Assembly: GCF_040412425.1 (NCBI RefSeq)
Contig: NC_089766.1
Span: 50,695,797 to 50,759,796 of the forward strand
Reading direction: 5' to 3'
Source: Macrobrachium rosenbergii
Lineage: Eukaryota > Arthropoda > Malacostraca > Decapoda > Palaemonidae
DNA: 64,000 nt
Part shown: in pieces, positions 1-9,085 of the stretch
Position numbering within the stretch: the stretch's first letter is position 1
Layout: each line of letters opens with the position of its first letter
The notes under the pieces: generated by a model
What the model saw: the letters and a program-made list of their open reading frames with translations, nothing else
Told to the model about the DNA's origin: nothing
Databases searched by the model: none
Made by a program: the position numbers and the translations under genes

Positions 1-442
1 AAAGCAATGACATACGGTGATATACGAAGGATGGTGCTACTTACCATTAATGGGTTGATTTTTTTTGGTGACATGAATCATCATCATCATCATCACTTTC
101 ATTATCACTATGATCAATATCATTATTATCACTGTTTCCCATTGTAGGCACCAGAAAGGTTTCAAAAACTACATTTTAACTCAAAGGGTTTAAAAAAAGG
201 GAAATACACCCAGATAAACCTATTTAGGAGACAGCAAAGAATAGAAGAAAATGTAGGAGTCAAATAATTGCAAAACTACTAAGCATCATCAATATAAAAT
301 TAAAGTCGCCTAAAAACAAGATAACTTTCAAACTCGGGACGTTTCAGGTTGATTCCAGGAACACATTTCTCCCATTTTAAACCTTGGAATTTCCAACTGT
401 TCTAGAAATAATATCAAGCTAATAAAATTGCTTATATATGCT

Positions 443-448
<6 letters not shown>
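1..448. other. No gene; short (TCA)n run
   Basis: AT-rich sequence with a short TCA trinucleotide run at about 78-97. I see no coding signal or recognisable repeat otherwise. Confidence 0.5.
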
Positions 449-851
<403 letters not shown>

Positions 852-928
852 ACTTTTTCAATAGTTCCATATGCTGTTCAACTGAAATCAAACATCTCTT
901 GAAAGAATAACGTAGTTATATACTGCAA

Positions 929-985
929 TAGGAGAGCTGTTAATCAGCTCAGTGGTCTAGTAAAACTAAGGTATACTTAACTGCA
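929..985 (+). repeat. 3' fragment of tRNA-derived SINE
   Basis: Matches the last 50-60 bases of the complete SINEs at 12418-12697 and 24910-25191: the core agagctgttaatcagctcag, then a tggtctRgtaaaactaaggtata-like tail. The tRNA head and middle are absent, so this is a 5'-truncated copy. Confidence 0.85.
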
Positions 986-1019
986 ATACAATTATTATAT
1001 ATATTATATAATAAGGATA

Positions 1020-1349
1020 TTGTAAGGACGTCAGGCGTCTCTTCCCTTCCCGTCAATCACGATCATGTGTCACATCTATCAACACAGCGAGAATCTCAAG
1101 TACTGTATATATTTGTATGTAGAATTTCCTGGCCTTTTCGCCAATATATATTTCATCACTGTATGTACATCATGTCTCTTATTATTGCTATCTGACTGAC
1201 TGTTAACAAACACAAAGTGCTCTCACTCAGCGTGCGGGTCACGGCAATCAAAGGTCGGGCACTTGGTTTCCGTCTGCACGCTGCTATGTATACCTGTGCC
1301 CAAGTAAATAAATTACTCAGTACCCAGTTCTGTCTCTTTGACCTCACAA
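1020..1349 (+). repeat. 5' LTR of gypsy relic
   Basis: Begins TGTAAGGACG and ends CTCACA just before the primer site. It aligns along its length with the 3' part of the LTRs at 14593-15233 and 16897-17519: shared blocks include agaatttcctggcctttt, ttttatcactgta-like and gtctctcacaatcgccg-like segments. A short SINE remnant lies 35 bases upstream, so this LTR is either a short variant or 5'-truncated. Confidence 0.75.
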
Positions 1350-1761
1350 CTGGTGACCTTAGGAGCGACGGTAGACACAGCGGTTTTGGCTTCGCCATTA
1401 ACGGACTTACTACGGCAGCGACGGTAAACACAACGGTTTTGGCTTCGCCATTAATGGACTTACTACGGCAACGTTACCTTTAGAGAGCCCTTAACGGAAC
1501 CATACAATGACAAAGTCTAGGCCTCTGAAAGCTCCTTCCTCAGAGAATGCCTATGCCACTAGCGGACTAATTACAGCATACCTCCTTCAGATACGTTCTG
1601 GCATTCTCGAACGGTTTGGCCCTGCCATTTACGATTCACGTTGACCGTATTCGGAAGTCATTAACAGAACCACATGGCGTATAGTTTTGACTTCTGACGA
1701 GCCCCAAACATCGTTAACGGACTAAACACGGTGCTTATTTCGCGTTTTGGTGTGGGGCAAA
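1350..1761 (+). other. PBS and leader of gypsy relic with 53-bp tandem repeat
   Basis: The primer-binding region starts CTGGTGACCTTAGG at 1350. The leader contains two adjacent copies of a roughly 53-bp unit (about 1366-1470) ending ggcttcgccattaaYggac. A motif like cggactNaNNacggc recurs at about 1403, 1453, 1563 and 1717. Similar motifs lie in the leader of the 7446-8978 element. Confidence 0.6.
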
Positions 1762-2165
1762 ATGTCAGACACTGAGGTAGAAAGTTTTTCCGAGGGCATA
1801 CAGATCCTCTGCAGTCCCCTCTCACCTTCGAAGGCAACAATAAGCCAGGCAATAAAACGCCCACCATTCTCATGGCAAAATACCGCATCCTAGTTCCTGT
1901 GGGCAGACATCCATTTCCGCGTAGCAAAAATCACGGATGAGGAAACCACAGCGGACATCACCATGACAACGCTGCCAGAGGAGGTCTTCCACAAAATCAC
2001 CCAATGGTTGGACTCACAGCCAGGCAAAGTCAAGTACAGAGACTTGTGAGAGAAACTCATCGACACACTCCATCCCCGTCCCAGAGAGAGCCCAATGCGC
2101 CCTCGACCTGATGACCTAGCTCCTGGGGGACGCATCACCCAGGGACACCTGGGACGAACTACCAG
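1762..2165 (+). pseudogene. Gag (capsid region), gypsy relic
   Basis: From the ATG at 1762 one frame runs to about 2165 with an in-frame TAG near 1892 and a TGA near 2048. The readable segments (FSWQNTA, ADIHFRVAKITDEETTADIT, LPEEVFHKI, WLDSQPG) have the look of a gypsy-type capsid domain: an aromatic-rich start, then an ADxxF helix. The ORF runs into RT sequence in another frame at about 2165, so a deletion has removed the rest of gag, any zinc knuckle, protease and the start of pol. Gag would form the particle that packages the element RNA. Confidence 0.7.
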
Positions 2166-2778
2166 TACATCCCAACGATGTTCCGAAGACAGCCATCATC
2201 AAGCAGTTTGGGACATATACCTTCTCCTACTCCACCTTTGGCCTCAGGAACGCCGGGGCCACATTCCAACGCCTCATGAACAGCATCTTGGGTGACCTAC
2301 CTTTCTGCGTCTGCTGCTTGGACGACATCCTGATCTTCTCCAGGTCCCCGGAGGAGCACCTGGGTCACATCCGGGCTGTGCAGAAATGCCTTCAGGAGAA
2401 TGGTTTGGTTGTCAGATTCAGCAAATGTACCTTTGGAGTGGAGAAGGTAGACTTCCTGGGACACGAGGTCTCTCCGGCAGGTGTCTGCTCCATGGCCTCC
2501 AAGGTGAATGCAGTGAAGGAGCTTCCAGCACCAAAAACCATCAAGTCTCTGCAGGAGTTCCTCGGTATGGTCAACTGATACCGATGTTTTGTGCTGGGCA
2601 TCGCCCGCATCATGTATCCCCTAACCGGAGTACTGAAGGGAAGCCGAAAGCACTGACTAGGGAAGCCCCACAGCAAAAGGCTTTCAAACAGACGAAGGCA
2701 GCCCTCGCCAAAGCCACCATCTTAACATATCAAGACCCCACCACCCCTTGGAGACTTACCACTGACGCCAGCAGATAG
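2166..2778 (+). pseudogene. Reverse transcriptase, C-terminal two thirds (gypsy relic)
   Basis: The frame opens at about 2166 and reads through an AIIKQFGTYTFSYSTFGLRN block, then NAGATFQRLMN, then the catalytic box. The usual YxDD is here CLDD (2315-2326) followed by ILIFS, so the tyrosine is replaced by cysteine. Downstream are HxxHIRAVQKCLQENGL-type and FLGHEVSPAGV segments, then the thumb. A TGA at about 2577 interrupts it, and a second segment continues to 2778 with an LTTDAS motif that opens RNase H. The fingers and first catalytic Asp are missing. It would have copied the element RNA into cDNA. Confidence 0.85.
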
Positions 2779-2811
2779 TAGACGGTTCCCTGCCACACGC
2801 CTGTCTTTTTT

Positions 2812-3190
2812 AGCCGTAAGTTAAATCCGCCGGAGACCCACTACAGTGCATTCGACAGGGAACTGCTGGCAATCTACCAAGCTGTACGGCACTTCAGGTA
2901 CCTCTTGGACGGCAGCCCTTTCACCATCCTGACAGACCACAAGCCGTTGGTACATGCGCTCATGAGGGCAGGGAGACGCATGGTCAGCAAGGCAGCAACA
3001 GCACCTGGCTGCTATCTCCGAATTCAGCTGCACCATCCATTACGTCCCCGCCATGAACCCAGTATCCGATGCCCTATCAAGAACTGAAATAAATTCAGTC
3101 CACCTGGGCACAGACTATGAAGACCTGGCGAAGGAACAGGCCGCAGACCTGGAAACGGAAGCTTACCACACGGCACTTACCACACTGAGG
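2812..3190 (+). pseudogene. RNase H domain, gypsy relic
   Basis: In one frame: [20 protein letters not shown], then [30 protein letters not shown]. These are the central and TDHKPL blocks of Ty3/gypsy RNase H. A frameshift near 2965 moves the next part (a HYVPG-like and [13 protein letters not shown] connection) to another frame, followed by a tether toward the integrase. RNase H would remove the RNA strand during reverse transcription. The frame is broken against both the RT before it and the integrase after it. Confidence 0.8.
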
Positions 3191-3214
3191 TGTGAAGTCG
3201 TGCCAGTGGGTTGA

Positions 3215-3885
3215 TCCAGATCAATACTTCTCTGCGACACCAGCACTGGCCGCCCGTGCCCCCTGATACCCGCATCACGAAGCAAGCAGACGTTCGACAT
3301 CATCCACGGGCTGTCCCATCCATCAGGATGGACAATAACTCGCCTGATGACAGAGAAATTCGTGTGGCACGGGATCAGGAAGGATGTATGAATGGGCGAA
3401 GAACTGCATACTATGCCAGACAAGTAAGATCACCCGCCACACGGAATCAGGCATCAGAGACTTCCCTCAACCACGATGGCGTTTCCGGCACATCCACGTA
3501 GACGTCATAGGACCTCTGCTGCAATCAGGGGGTGCCAGATACCTCCTGACAATCACAGACCGTTCCACAAGATGGCCGGAAACAACCCCAGTGGTAGAAG
3601 CATCAACAAATGCCAGCGCGGAAGCCCTACTGTCAAGTTGGATGAGCCTTTTCGGTGTGTCTGACGACATAACTACAGACAGAGGCCCGGCATTCTTAGT
3701 GGAACTCTGGGTCTCCCCGGCATGCCTGATGGGGACAACACTCCACAGTACAACGGCATGCAACCCTACGGCCAACAGTATGGTGGAAAGAACCCATCAT
3801 TCATTGAAAGCAGCTCTGATGCACGTTGCACTGACGAAAATTGGAAGGCACACCTGCCCTGGGTCTCCAAACCACACCAAGGGCA
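3215..3885 (+). pseudogene. Integrase, gypsy relic, catalytic core still open
   Basis: The N-terminal zinc-binding HHCC motif is readable: His codons at 3304 and 3316, Cys codons at 3405 and 3414. In the single open frame from 3384, the catalytic residues are Asp (3501, in HVDVIGPL), Asp (3678, in TTDRGPAF) and Glu (3786, in MVERTHHSLKAAL). The second Asp and Glu are exactly 35 residues apart, the classic DX35E spacing. The normally conserved DNA-contact segment between them is altered. The frame then runs into unrelated repeat T at about 3890, so the C-terminal GPY/F part is lost. Confidence 0.85.
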
Positions 3886-3894
3886 AACGGCACC

Positions 3895-4018
3895 ACTTTA
3901 AGAGGTGCAAAATAATGAGCAGGTGGACATCTGCTGGTTTATTAGTTGTTGTTTTAGATTTAGCTGGCCTTGTGCCAGCACGGGCTCTTGCTTCTAGAGC
4001 AGCCCGTAAGGTTTATTA
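3895..4018 (+). repeat. Dispersed repeat T, copy 1
   Basis: Begins near aggtgcaaaataatgagcag and ends gcagcccgtaagg. It shares most of its length with 15940-16045 (same strand) and with the reverse complement of 16241-16312. Shared blocks include aataatgagcaggtggacat and ttagctggccttgtgccagc. It truncates the gypsy integrase. Family unknown. Confidence 0.75.
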
Positions 4019-4629
4019 GGAAAGCAGGCCGCTTATAAAGTGGTGTGCGGACGTCATACAAAGGAATACAATAGGATACAGGTTACCCGTGGTCAACTGC
4101 TCTCAATGTGAATTCGGACAGGCAAACACAAATAACATAAAAGATCAAAATGCAAGAATTGACACAATAATATTCTGACACATATAAAAAGTAAATAGGC
4201 ATAAATAAATCAGTAACAGATACGTATTTACATAGATACAATGTGGCTATTTGGCTTGACCTAGGCTTGTAGGAGAGTCACCGTAGAAAACGGGAAGTTC
4301 ACCACAGAAAACCCGTTGAGCGGGAACTTTACAGTCTTACTTTATCAGTCGTAATTTGATGAATTTTTTCAAAAATTGGTAAAATTTTATGTTGCCAATA
4401 TAAAATGCCACGCAACATAGGGGTGTTTACTGGTTACAATTTTGCCGTATTAGGTATGGAGGGGGGGTTGTTGTCTTACCTTATAAGTCGTAATTTGATG
4501 AAGAGCTCTTATAAAAAATGTAGGTTACGATTTCATATCGTGCATTGGCAACTTATAAAATAATACCAAAGTGGGCCTGTTTGTCAAATGTGTCAAATAC
4601 CTGCAATTCATAAAATGAAATTATTTACC
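4019..4629. other. No gene; small direct repeat
   Basis: AT-rich sequence. A near-identical block, ttatMagtcgtaatttgatg, occurs at 4338 and 4481. This may be the 3' non-coding flank of the Merlin element, but I could not identify terminal inverted repeats. Confidence 0.4.
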
Positions 4630-5575
4630 TTAATTACTGTCGGAATTTTCCAATTCCTCATCGGTGGCCGGGAAGTCTTCTGTAAGTTGACGGGATTGAT
4701 TTCCGAGGGGCTTATAAAGTTTAGCAGCCTTGAGGAAGAAGTGGTGGTGAGTGTTATCACCAAAAATGTCTAGAAACAAGTATCGACCAAAGTATTGTTC
4801 GAAATACTCGGTCCTCATACCTGGACGTTTGGCCCACTCTTTGACGTTTTTCCAGAGTCGCTCAACAGTTTGTGCGTGGACACTGCGATCATCTGGATCC
4901 ACGAAATTCTCACTGTGGTTCACCACTCGGTGAGTGTAGCCTTCTGAAAGGGCCCTGTAGGCGGCCCACCCATCACTCATAACAATAGATCCCTCGCGAA
5001 TAAATGTCTTAATTAACGGTATGAGGGTAGCTGCACTTCTGTCTTGCCCTTCTTTGTGAAGAGGGACCAAGAATTTCTTTTTGGAGACACGCTCTATACC
5101 CCCAAAAAGAAAATTATTATTCAAGTGCCTCTCTCTCTCTCCTACATCCTTTTTCTGAAAAAGGTCTCGTCGATTTCAATGATGACCCCCGATGGGTTAT
5201 TGATTATTCAGCCAGCTCACGGTAACCTCAGAACAAAAGCTGCTCCAGTCAACGCTTGTTCGTGCTTGAAAGATTTGTCAAGCCAGTGGTTGACAAATAA
5301 ACCTACTTCCCATGGGGGTAAGTGAGTATTGTCCAAAAAAAGTGCCTTTGTATAGACTGACGCTATAAGAGCATTGCATCCTTTTCTTTGATTTTGCAAT
5401 CTTTATATATCGTCCACAATAAGACTGATGGGGATCGCTACGGTATGCGCACTGTTCGTTGCAATTAGGGCAAATTACTCCCTTGGGCAAAACTCCGTGA
5501 GCCTGCAAATACTCTATCAAGTCTTCACTTTTTGAATGAAAAATACGAATGAACAGCCGTTGGTCGGAAGTATAG
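4630..5575 (-). pseudogene. Merlin (IS1595/ISXO2-like) DDE transposase, decayed
   Basis: The minus-strand frame from about 5570 to 5278 carries an N-terminal zinc-binding region: CPNCNEQC, then a Cys and a GTFF segment. It continues in another frame (NHWLDKSF, about 5278-5220), and near 5170 gives VIIEIDETFFRKR with the first catalytic Asp. From 5124 to 4630 one clean frame holds LFGGIER, the second Asp in IVMSDGWAAY, the NHSENFVDP block and the Glu in AQTVERLWKNVKEW. These are the hallmarks of Merlin transposases, which cut and paste a DNA element. At least three frame changes and a stop break it. Full length would be near 300 residues. Confidence 0.85.
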
Positions 5576-5884
5576 CCATTACATGTTGCGGTTAGTGGTA
5601 CTGGGGTTCAAATGTTAGTTTTGAGGAGCCCTACACAAGTGTGTAGGTTATATTGCTCTATCGTATATTGGTCACTTGTAACCCATACCAATTCCTGAAC
5701 TCACAGTGCCATCTACTATTGTATAGTTATTTTTGGTCTTTAGCATTACCTTATCCCGTAATTCTTTGCAGCTGAAATCTCTAGTTTGCTTTTACAAAAG
5801 GTGAAGTTAACTCGTACCAACACTCAGTTTACCTATCCTCACATTTTGCAAGTTGTATCATTCTTTTGCCATCTGTTGCTTTTG
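5576..5884. other. No gene recognised
   Basis: AT-rich. Holds a short perfect palindrome ctacacaagtgtgtag near 5630. Nothing else seen. Confidence 0.4.
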
Positions 5885-6085
5885 TCGCAGGGTGGTTTGC
5901 TCACTCCAACACGGTCCAAATCCTTACATTTCGCCATACAAATTCATCTAAAACTTCAAAGGAACTGCTTACCTTCTTCGAAATCTTCAGTGTTTAGGGC
6001 TTGATCGCGAAGTGCTAGGACCGGGTCGTATTGTATTCGGTCGGGACGATAACAAGAGTTCGGGAGGCAGTGTTTGACGGCTCTG
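5885..6085 (+). repeat. Composite repeat M, part a (copy 1)
   Basis: Two blocks match the 38-kb locus: acggtccaaatccttac followed by tttcgccatacaaatt (5911-5945 against 38000-38035), and ccgggtcgtattgtattc, then gtcgggacgataaca (6021-6057 against 38457-38490). The block continues into part c at 6215 without the satellite and part b present at 38-40 kb and 52.8-54.4 kb. Confidence 0.8.
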
Positions 6086-6264
6086 GAGTTAAGTATTCCA
6101 AGAAACGGTAGAAATTTACACAGACCACCTTTCATATACCGTCTCCGAACAACACAGTTTCTACAGCGTCGAATTCGTCGTGTTGTAATAGTAAAAAGAA
6201 AAAAAAAAAAGAACTCGTTGGTGCTTTCATTCTGGATGTCGGAACGCCAGTGCAAACGAATCAT
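5956..6264 (-). other. Unidentified repeat-encoded ORF (102 codons)
   Basis: A Met-initiated frame with a basic middle (RRIRRCRNCVVRRRY) and a segment AVKHCLPNSCYRPDRIQYDP. The second copy of the repeat (38430-38525) can be read to a similar KHCLPNxCYRPD peptide, but with a stop. It could be a remnant of a transposon protein or a chance frame kept by recent shared ancestry. I do not recognise a family. Confidence 0.25.
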
Positions 6265-7009
6265 GCCGTATTGATTAGTTCTGATATTTAGTCTTGGAAT
6301 AAATTTATAACAACTTAAGACCAGAAATCCTTTTAGCTTAGGAACTCATTTCCTAGATGAAATGAAATCTCGTAATGGTCAACTCGTCTCGGCGCTCTGT
6401 TGATCTGTCTTCCTATTTTGTCACTGATTTTGGTGTAGCATGGTTTGATATAATTAGGCAGTTTTCAGTACCCACTAGTTGCAGCAAAATTCATATGCAG
6501 AGGAACACAACGAATTCAATGAAACACAATATAGTTTTTAGATAATTCTAAATGTTATACTAACCTTTCTTAAAAACTAAATACTTCGGTTAATTAAATA
6601 TGTTTAAAATCTGAGCACAAATCTTGATATATTCCTCGTCAGCACTGTCGAAACGAAGCGCATGTTAAAAAAAATCCTCCAGTGCAAAGTCAATATTACA
6701 AGACATTCTCAGCAGAAACACACTTAACTAGTTACAGGTTTGTACTGTTCGTTGGGCAAGTTTCCTTGCGACACCTGTGTAGATTGATGAGATCAGTGTC
6801 TGCCTTGTCGTAACATAAAACTTTTCCAACCTCATTTTGTCCTCAGAGGACACAATAGTGAAGTCCAAGGCCTGCATCACTGGCAGGTAAAGGTCGTGAT
6901 GACGAAACTCTAAATGTAGCCCTAGTCCTAGTGACCAACTCCAGGCTTGTACTGCACATTAGAAGCCACGAAAGATTTTTCTATTGAATGAAGCCCCTGT
7001 AGAGGGGTA

Positions 7010-7288
7010 GGGCTATCCGTGCGCCTCACGTGTTCCACTGTAGTCATTACTTAAGGGCCTTTGCAGCGTCCCTTCGGCCCCTAGCTGCAACGTCTTTCAT
7101 CCTTATTACTGTACTTCTGTTCATATCTTTCTTCTCTCTAACTTTCCACCCTCTCTAACAACTGTTTCACAGTGCAACTGCAAAAATTTCCCCCTTGTTA
7201 CGCCTCTCAAACCTTTTTTTACTGTCAATTTCCCTTTCAATGCTGAATGACCTCAGAGGTCCCAGCGCTTGACCTAAATTCGATATAA
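7010..7288 (-). repeat. SINE-like dispersed repeat R2 (minus copy)
   Basis: Reverse complement of the R2 repeat at 27170-27463. Shared blocks include the tcagaggtcccagcgcttg end and the ccttcggcccctagctgcaac block. It lies inside part c of composite repeat M and is present at the same place in the 55.3-kb copy, so it inserted before M was duplicated. Confidence 0.8.
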
Positions 7289-7445
7289 ATGAATATGATC
7301 ACCTCTTAAAGTGCCACTCTAGCTAAGCGTGCTTAGGTACTATGGGCAAGGGACGCTCTGGTCCACCAGCATCCAGTACCAAAGGAGGAACCTTTTCTGA
7401 AGGACCCTGCGCCTGCTATGAGGATTATGACAAGTTTCTAGAGCT

Positions 7446-7869
7446 TGTAAAGTCACCACATCGGCGCCAGGATAGTGTTTCGGCGGCGCCATTAATTAAG
7501 TCTCCGCTGAGCTTGTTTTCTTTGGTGACTTCCCATTTTCTTCAAGCTCAATTAGTCACGCCTAAAACGTGCCAGGTCACGATTTTAATCATTTTTACTT
7601 TATGGTATTTATACGAATGTCACACATTGTGTATCACATGTTTCTTCATTCACAGGCATCAAGACTGTATCCATATTGTAGCTCTGTATGTTTTGTATTG
7701 TAATTTGTACTCGTTCACTGCATATTATTGTTTATTGTTTCGACCTCAGGTCACAGTCAATTCCATTGTCTCTCGCGTGACCCGGCGTCAGTCGATCGCA
7801 ATATAAGCTGCCTGGATCTGTAATAAAGTAGCAGTAACTTTTACCTGCTCGTTTCTTTGACACCTTACA
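7446..7869 (+). repeat. 5' LTR of young element
   Basis: Starts TGTAAAGTCACC and ends GACACCTTACA, the TG...CA termini of gypsy LTRs. An aataaag block near 7821 (gatctgtaataaagtagcag) is a candidate polyadenylation signal. Confidence 0.93.
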
Positions 7870-7870
7870 G

Positions 7871-7889
7871 TGGTGACCCCGGAGTATCC
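7871..7889 (+). promoter_or_regulatory. Primer-binding site, TGGTGACC type
   Basis: TGGTGACCCCGGAGTATCC starts one base after the LTR. The first 12 bases match the reverse complement expected of a tRNA 3' end with CCA; tRNA-Trp is the primer reported for TGGTGACCCCGACG-type sites. The match is less good after base 12. Confidence 0.7.
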
Positions 7890-8149
7890 GGAGCCATTAG
7901 CGGACTCACACGGCGACTCAGTCTTGGCTCAGGATTTCTCCAAAACGCTCTTAGCGGCCTAAACACGGCGCTGTAACCAGCGTTTGAGCGTGCTGACTCT
8001 CGGCGCACCCCATCCGCAGCTGAACAAACCTATGGGGAACCCCTCGTGGTGCCGGGAGAGCTCGTGACGGATGAACGCCACTCCCCATCACTGCAGAGGC
8101 TCCGCGGCGTGGCGGCAAGTTCGCCCCTTGCAGGCGCTCATACATCGAC

Positions 8150-8563
8150 AAAGCAACCACCTTCATGCCGCCACAGCTGTCATCCGCCACCCACGTCTTC
8201 GTCAGAGTCGACGCCGTCCGTCCACCACTAACTAAGCCCTACAGGGGACCCTTCTGCGTGCTGGAACGGAACAGCAAGGCGTTCCAGCTGGCACTCCCAG
8301 GCAAGGACGACTGGGTTTCCAGACCGGCTAAAGCCCGCCTTCCTGTCGGAGAGTCCCGGCAGCGACGCAGCACCCCTTCCGCCCAACCGCACTCCAGCAC
8401 GCCCTCACCACCGCAGGCGCGCCGCCCCAGGAAGGGACCGCCCAACCAGCAGCCTCACAGGCGGGAGGCCCCTCCGTTATCTTCAAAGGAGCCGCGCACC
8501 TTCAGCGTCCCAGCAGATACAGGGATTAGTCAGACGCGTCCCTCGTCTTGGGAGTATTTGTAA
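8150..8563 (+). pseudogene. Integrase C-terminal (GPY/F-like) fragment with Pro-rich tail
   Basis: The frame reads ATHVFVRVDAVRPPLTKPYR, then GPFCVLERNSKAFQLALPGK, then DDWVSRPAKARLP. This is the C-terminal module of a gypsy integrase (a YxGPFxV core with WVSxxRLKP-like end). It is followed by about 70 residues rich in Pro, Ser and Arg and ends at the second LTR. Upstream there is no zinc finger or DDE core. It is a leftover of pol kept because it borders the 3' LTR, and need not be functional. Confidence 0.8.
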
Positions 8564-8978
8564 AGTCACCACATCGGCGCCAGGATAGTGTTTGCGGCGC
8601 CATTAATTAAGTCTCCTCTGAGCTTGTTTTCTTTGGTGACTTCCCATTTTCTTCAAGCTCAATTAGTCACGCCTAAAACGTGCCAGGTCACGCATTTTAA
8701 TCATTTTTACTTTATGGTATTTATGCGAATGTCACACATTGTGTATCACATGTTTCTTCATTCACAGGCATCAAGACTGTATCCATATTGTAGCTCTGTA
8801 TGTTTTGTATTGTAATTTGTACTCGTTCACTGCATATTATTGTTTATTGTTTCGACCTCAGGTCACAGTCAATTCCATTGTCTCTCGCGGCCCGGCGTCA
8901 GTCGGCCGCAATATAACTGCCTGGATCTGTAATAAAGTAGCAGTAACTTTTACCTGCTCGTTTCTTTGACACCTTACA
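8559..8978 (+). repeat. 3' LTR of young element
   Basis: Same termini as the 5' LTR (TGTAAAGTCACC to CACCTTACA), followed by the right AGCT target duplication. Differences from the 5' LTR are few and spread out. Confidence 0.93.
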
Positions 8979-9085
8979 AGCTATCCCCAGGCACAGTCAC
9001 ATCCCAAAGGTATTGAAGCTAACAACAAGAACTGAAGGGGAACAATGGGCTCACAGAAACTGCCATTGTACCATCAAAGTTCCAG

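Larger units (their letters stand above)
1020..3885 (+). mobile_element. Ty3/gypsy LTR retrotransposon relic
   Basis: The order is LTR, primer-binding region starting TGGTGACC, leader, gag, RT, RNase H, integrase: the Ty3/gypsy order. A TGGTGACC... primer site is used by CsRn1-type gypsy elements (tRNA-Trp); that lineage assignment is inference. The gag 3' half, the protease and the RT N-terminus are missing, the RT and RNase H reading frames are broken, and no 3' LTR is present. The body stops at about 3885, where a different dispersed repeat (T) begins. The copy cannot be autonomous. Confidence 0.85.
7446..8978 (+). mobile_element. Young non-autonomous gypsy-type LTR element
   Basis: Two LTRs of about 424 and 420 bp differ at roughly four substitutions and four small indels. 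Between them lie only about 690 bp: a TGGTGACCCCGGAG primer site, a short leader and the C-terminal end of an integrase. A 4-bp direct duplication AGCT flanks it (7442-7445 and 8979-8982). The paralogous uninterrupted sequence at about 55785 (tttctagagcaagccccag) is the matching empty site. RT, RNase H and most of gag and integrase are gone, so mobility would have needed proteins from an intact relative. Close LTR identity means a recent insertion. Confidence 0.93.
6215..9085 (+). repeat. Composite repeat M, part c (copy 1), split by an LTR element
   Basis: From ggtgctttcattctggatgt onward, long stretches match 54505-55935 in the same order. These include tcttggaataaatttat, tggtttgatataattRggcag, aaattcatatgcagagg, the R2 copy, and the end near gaactgaaggggaacaa. 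The LTR element 7446-8978 interrupts it; joining the flanks restores the order seen at 55780-55920. No convincing protein is encoded. Confidence 0.85.
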
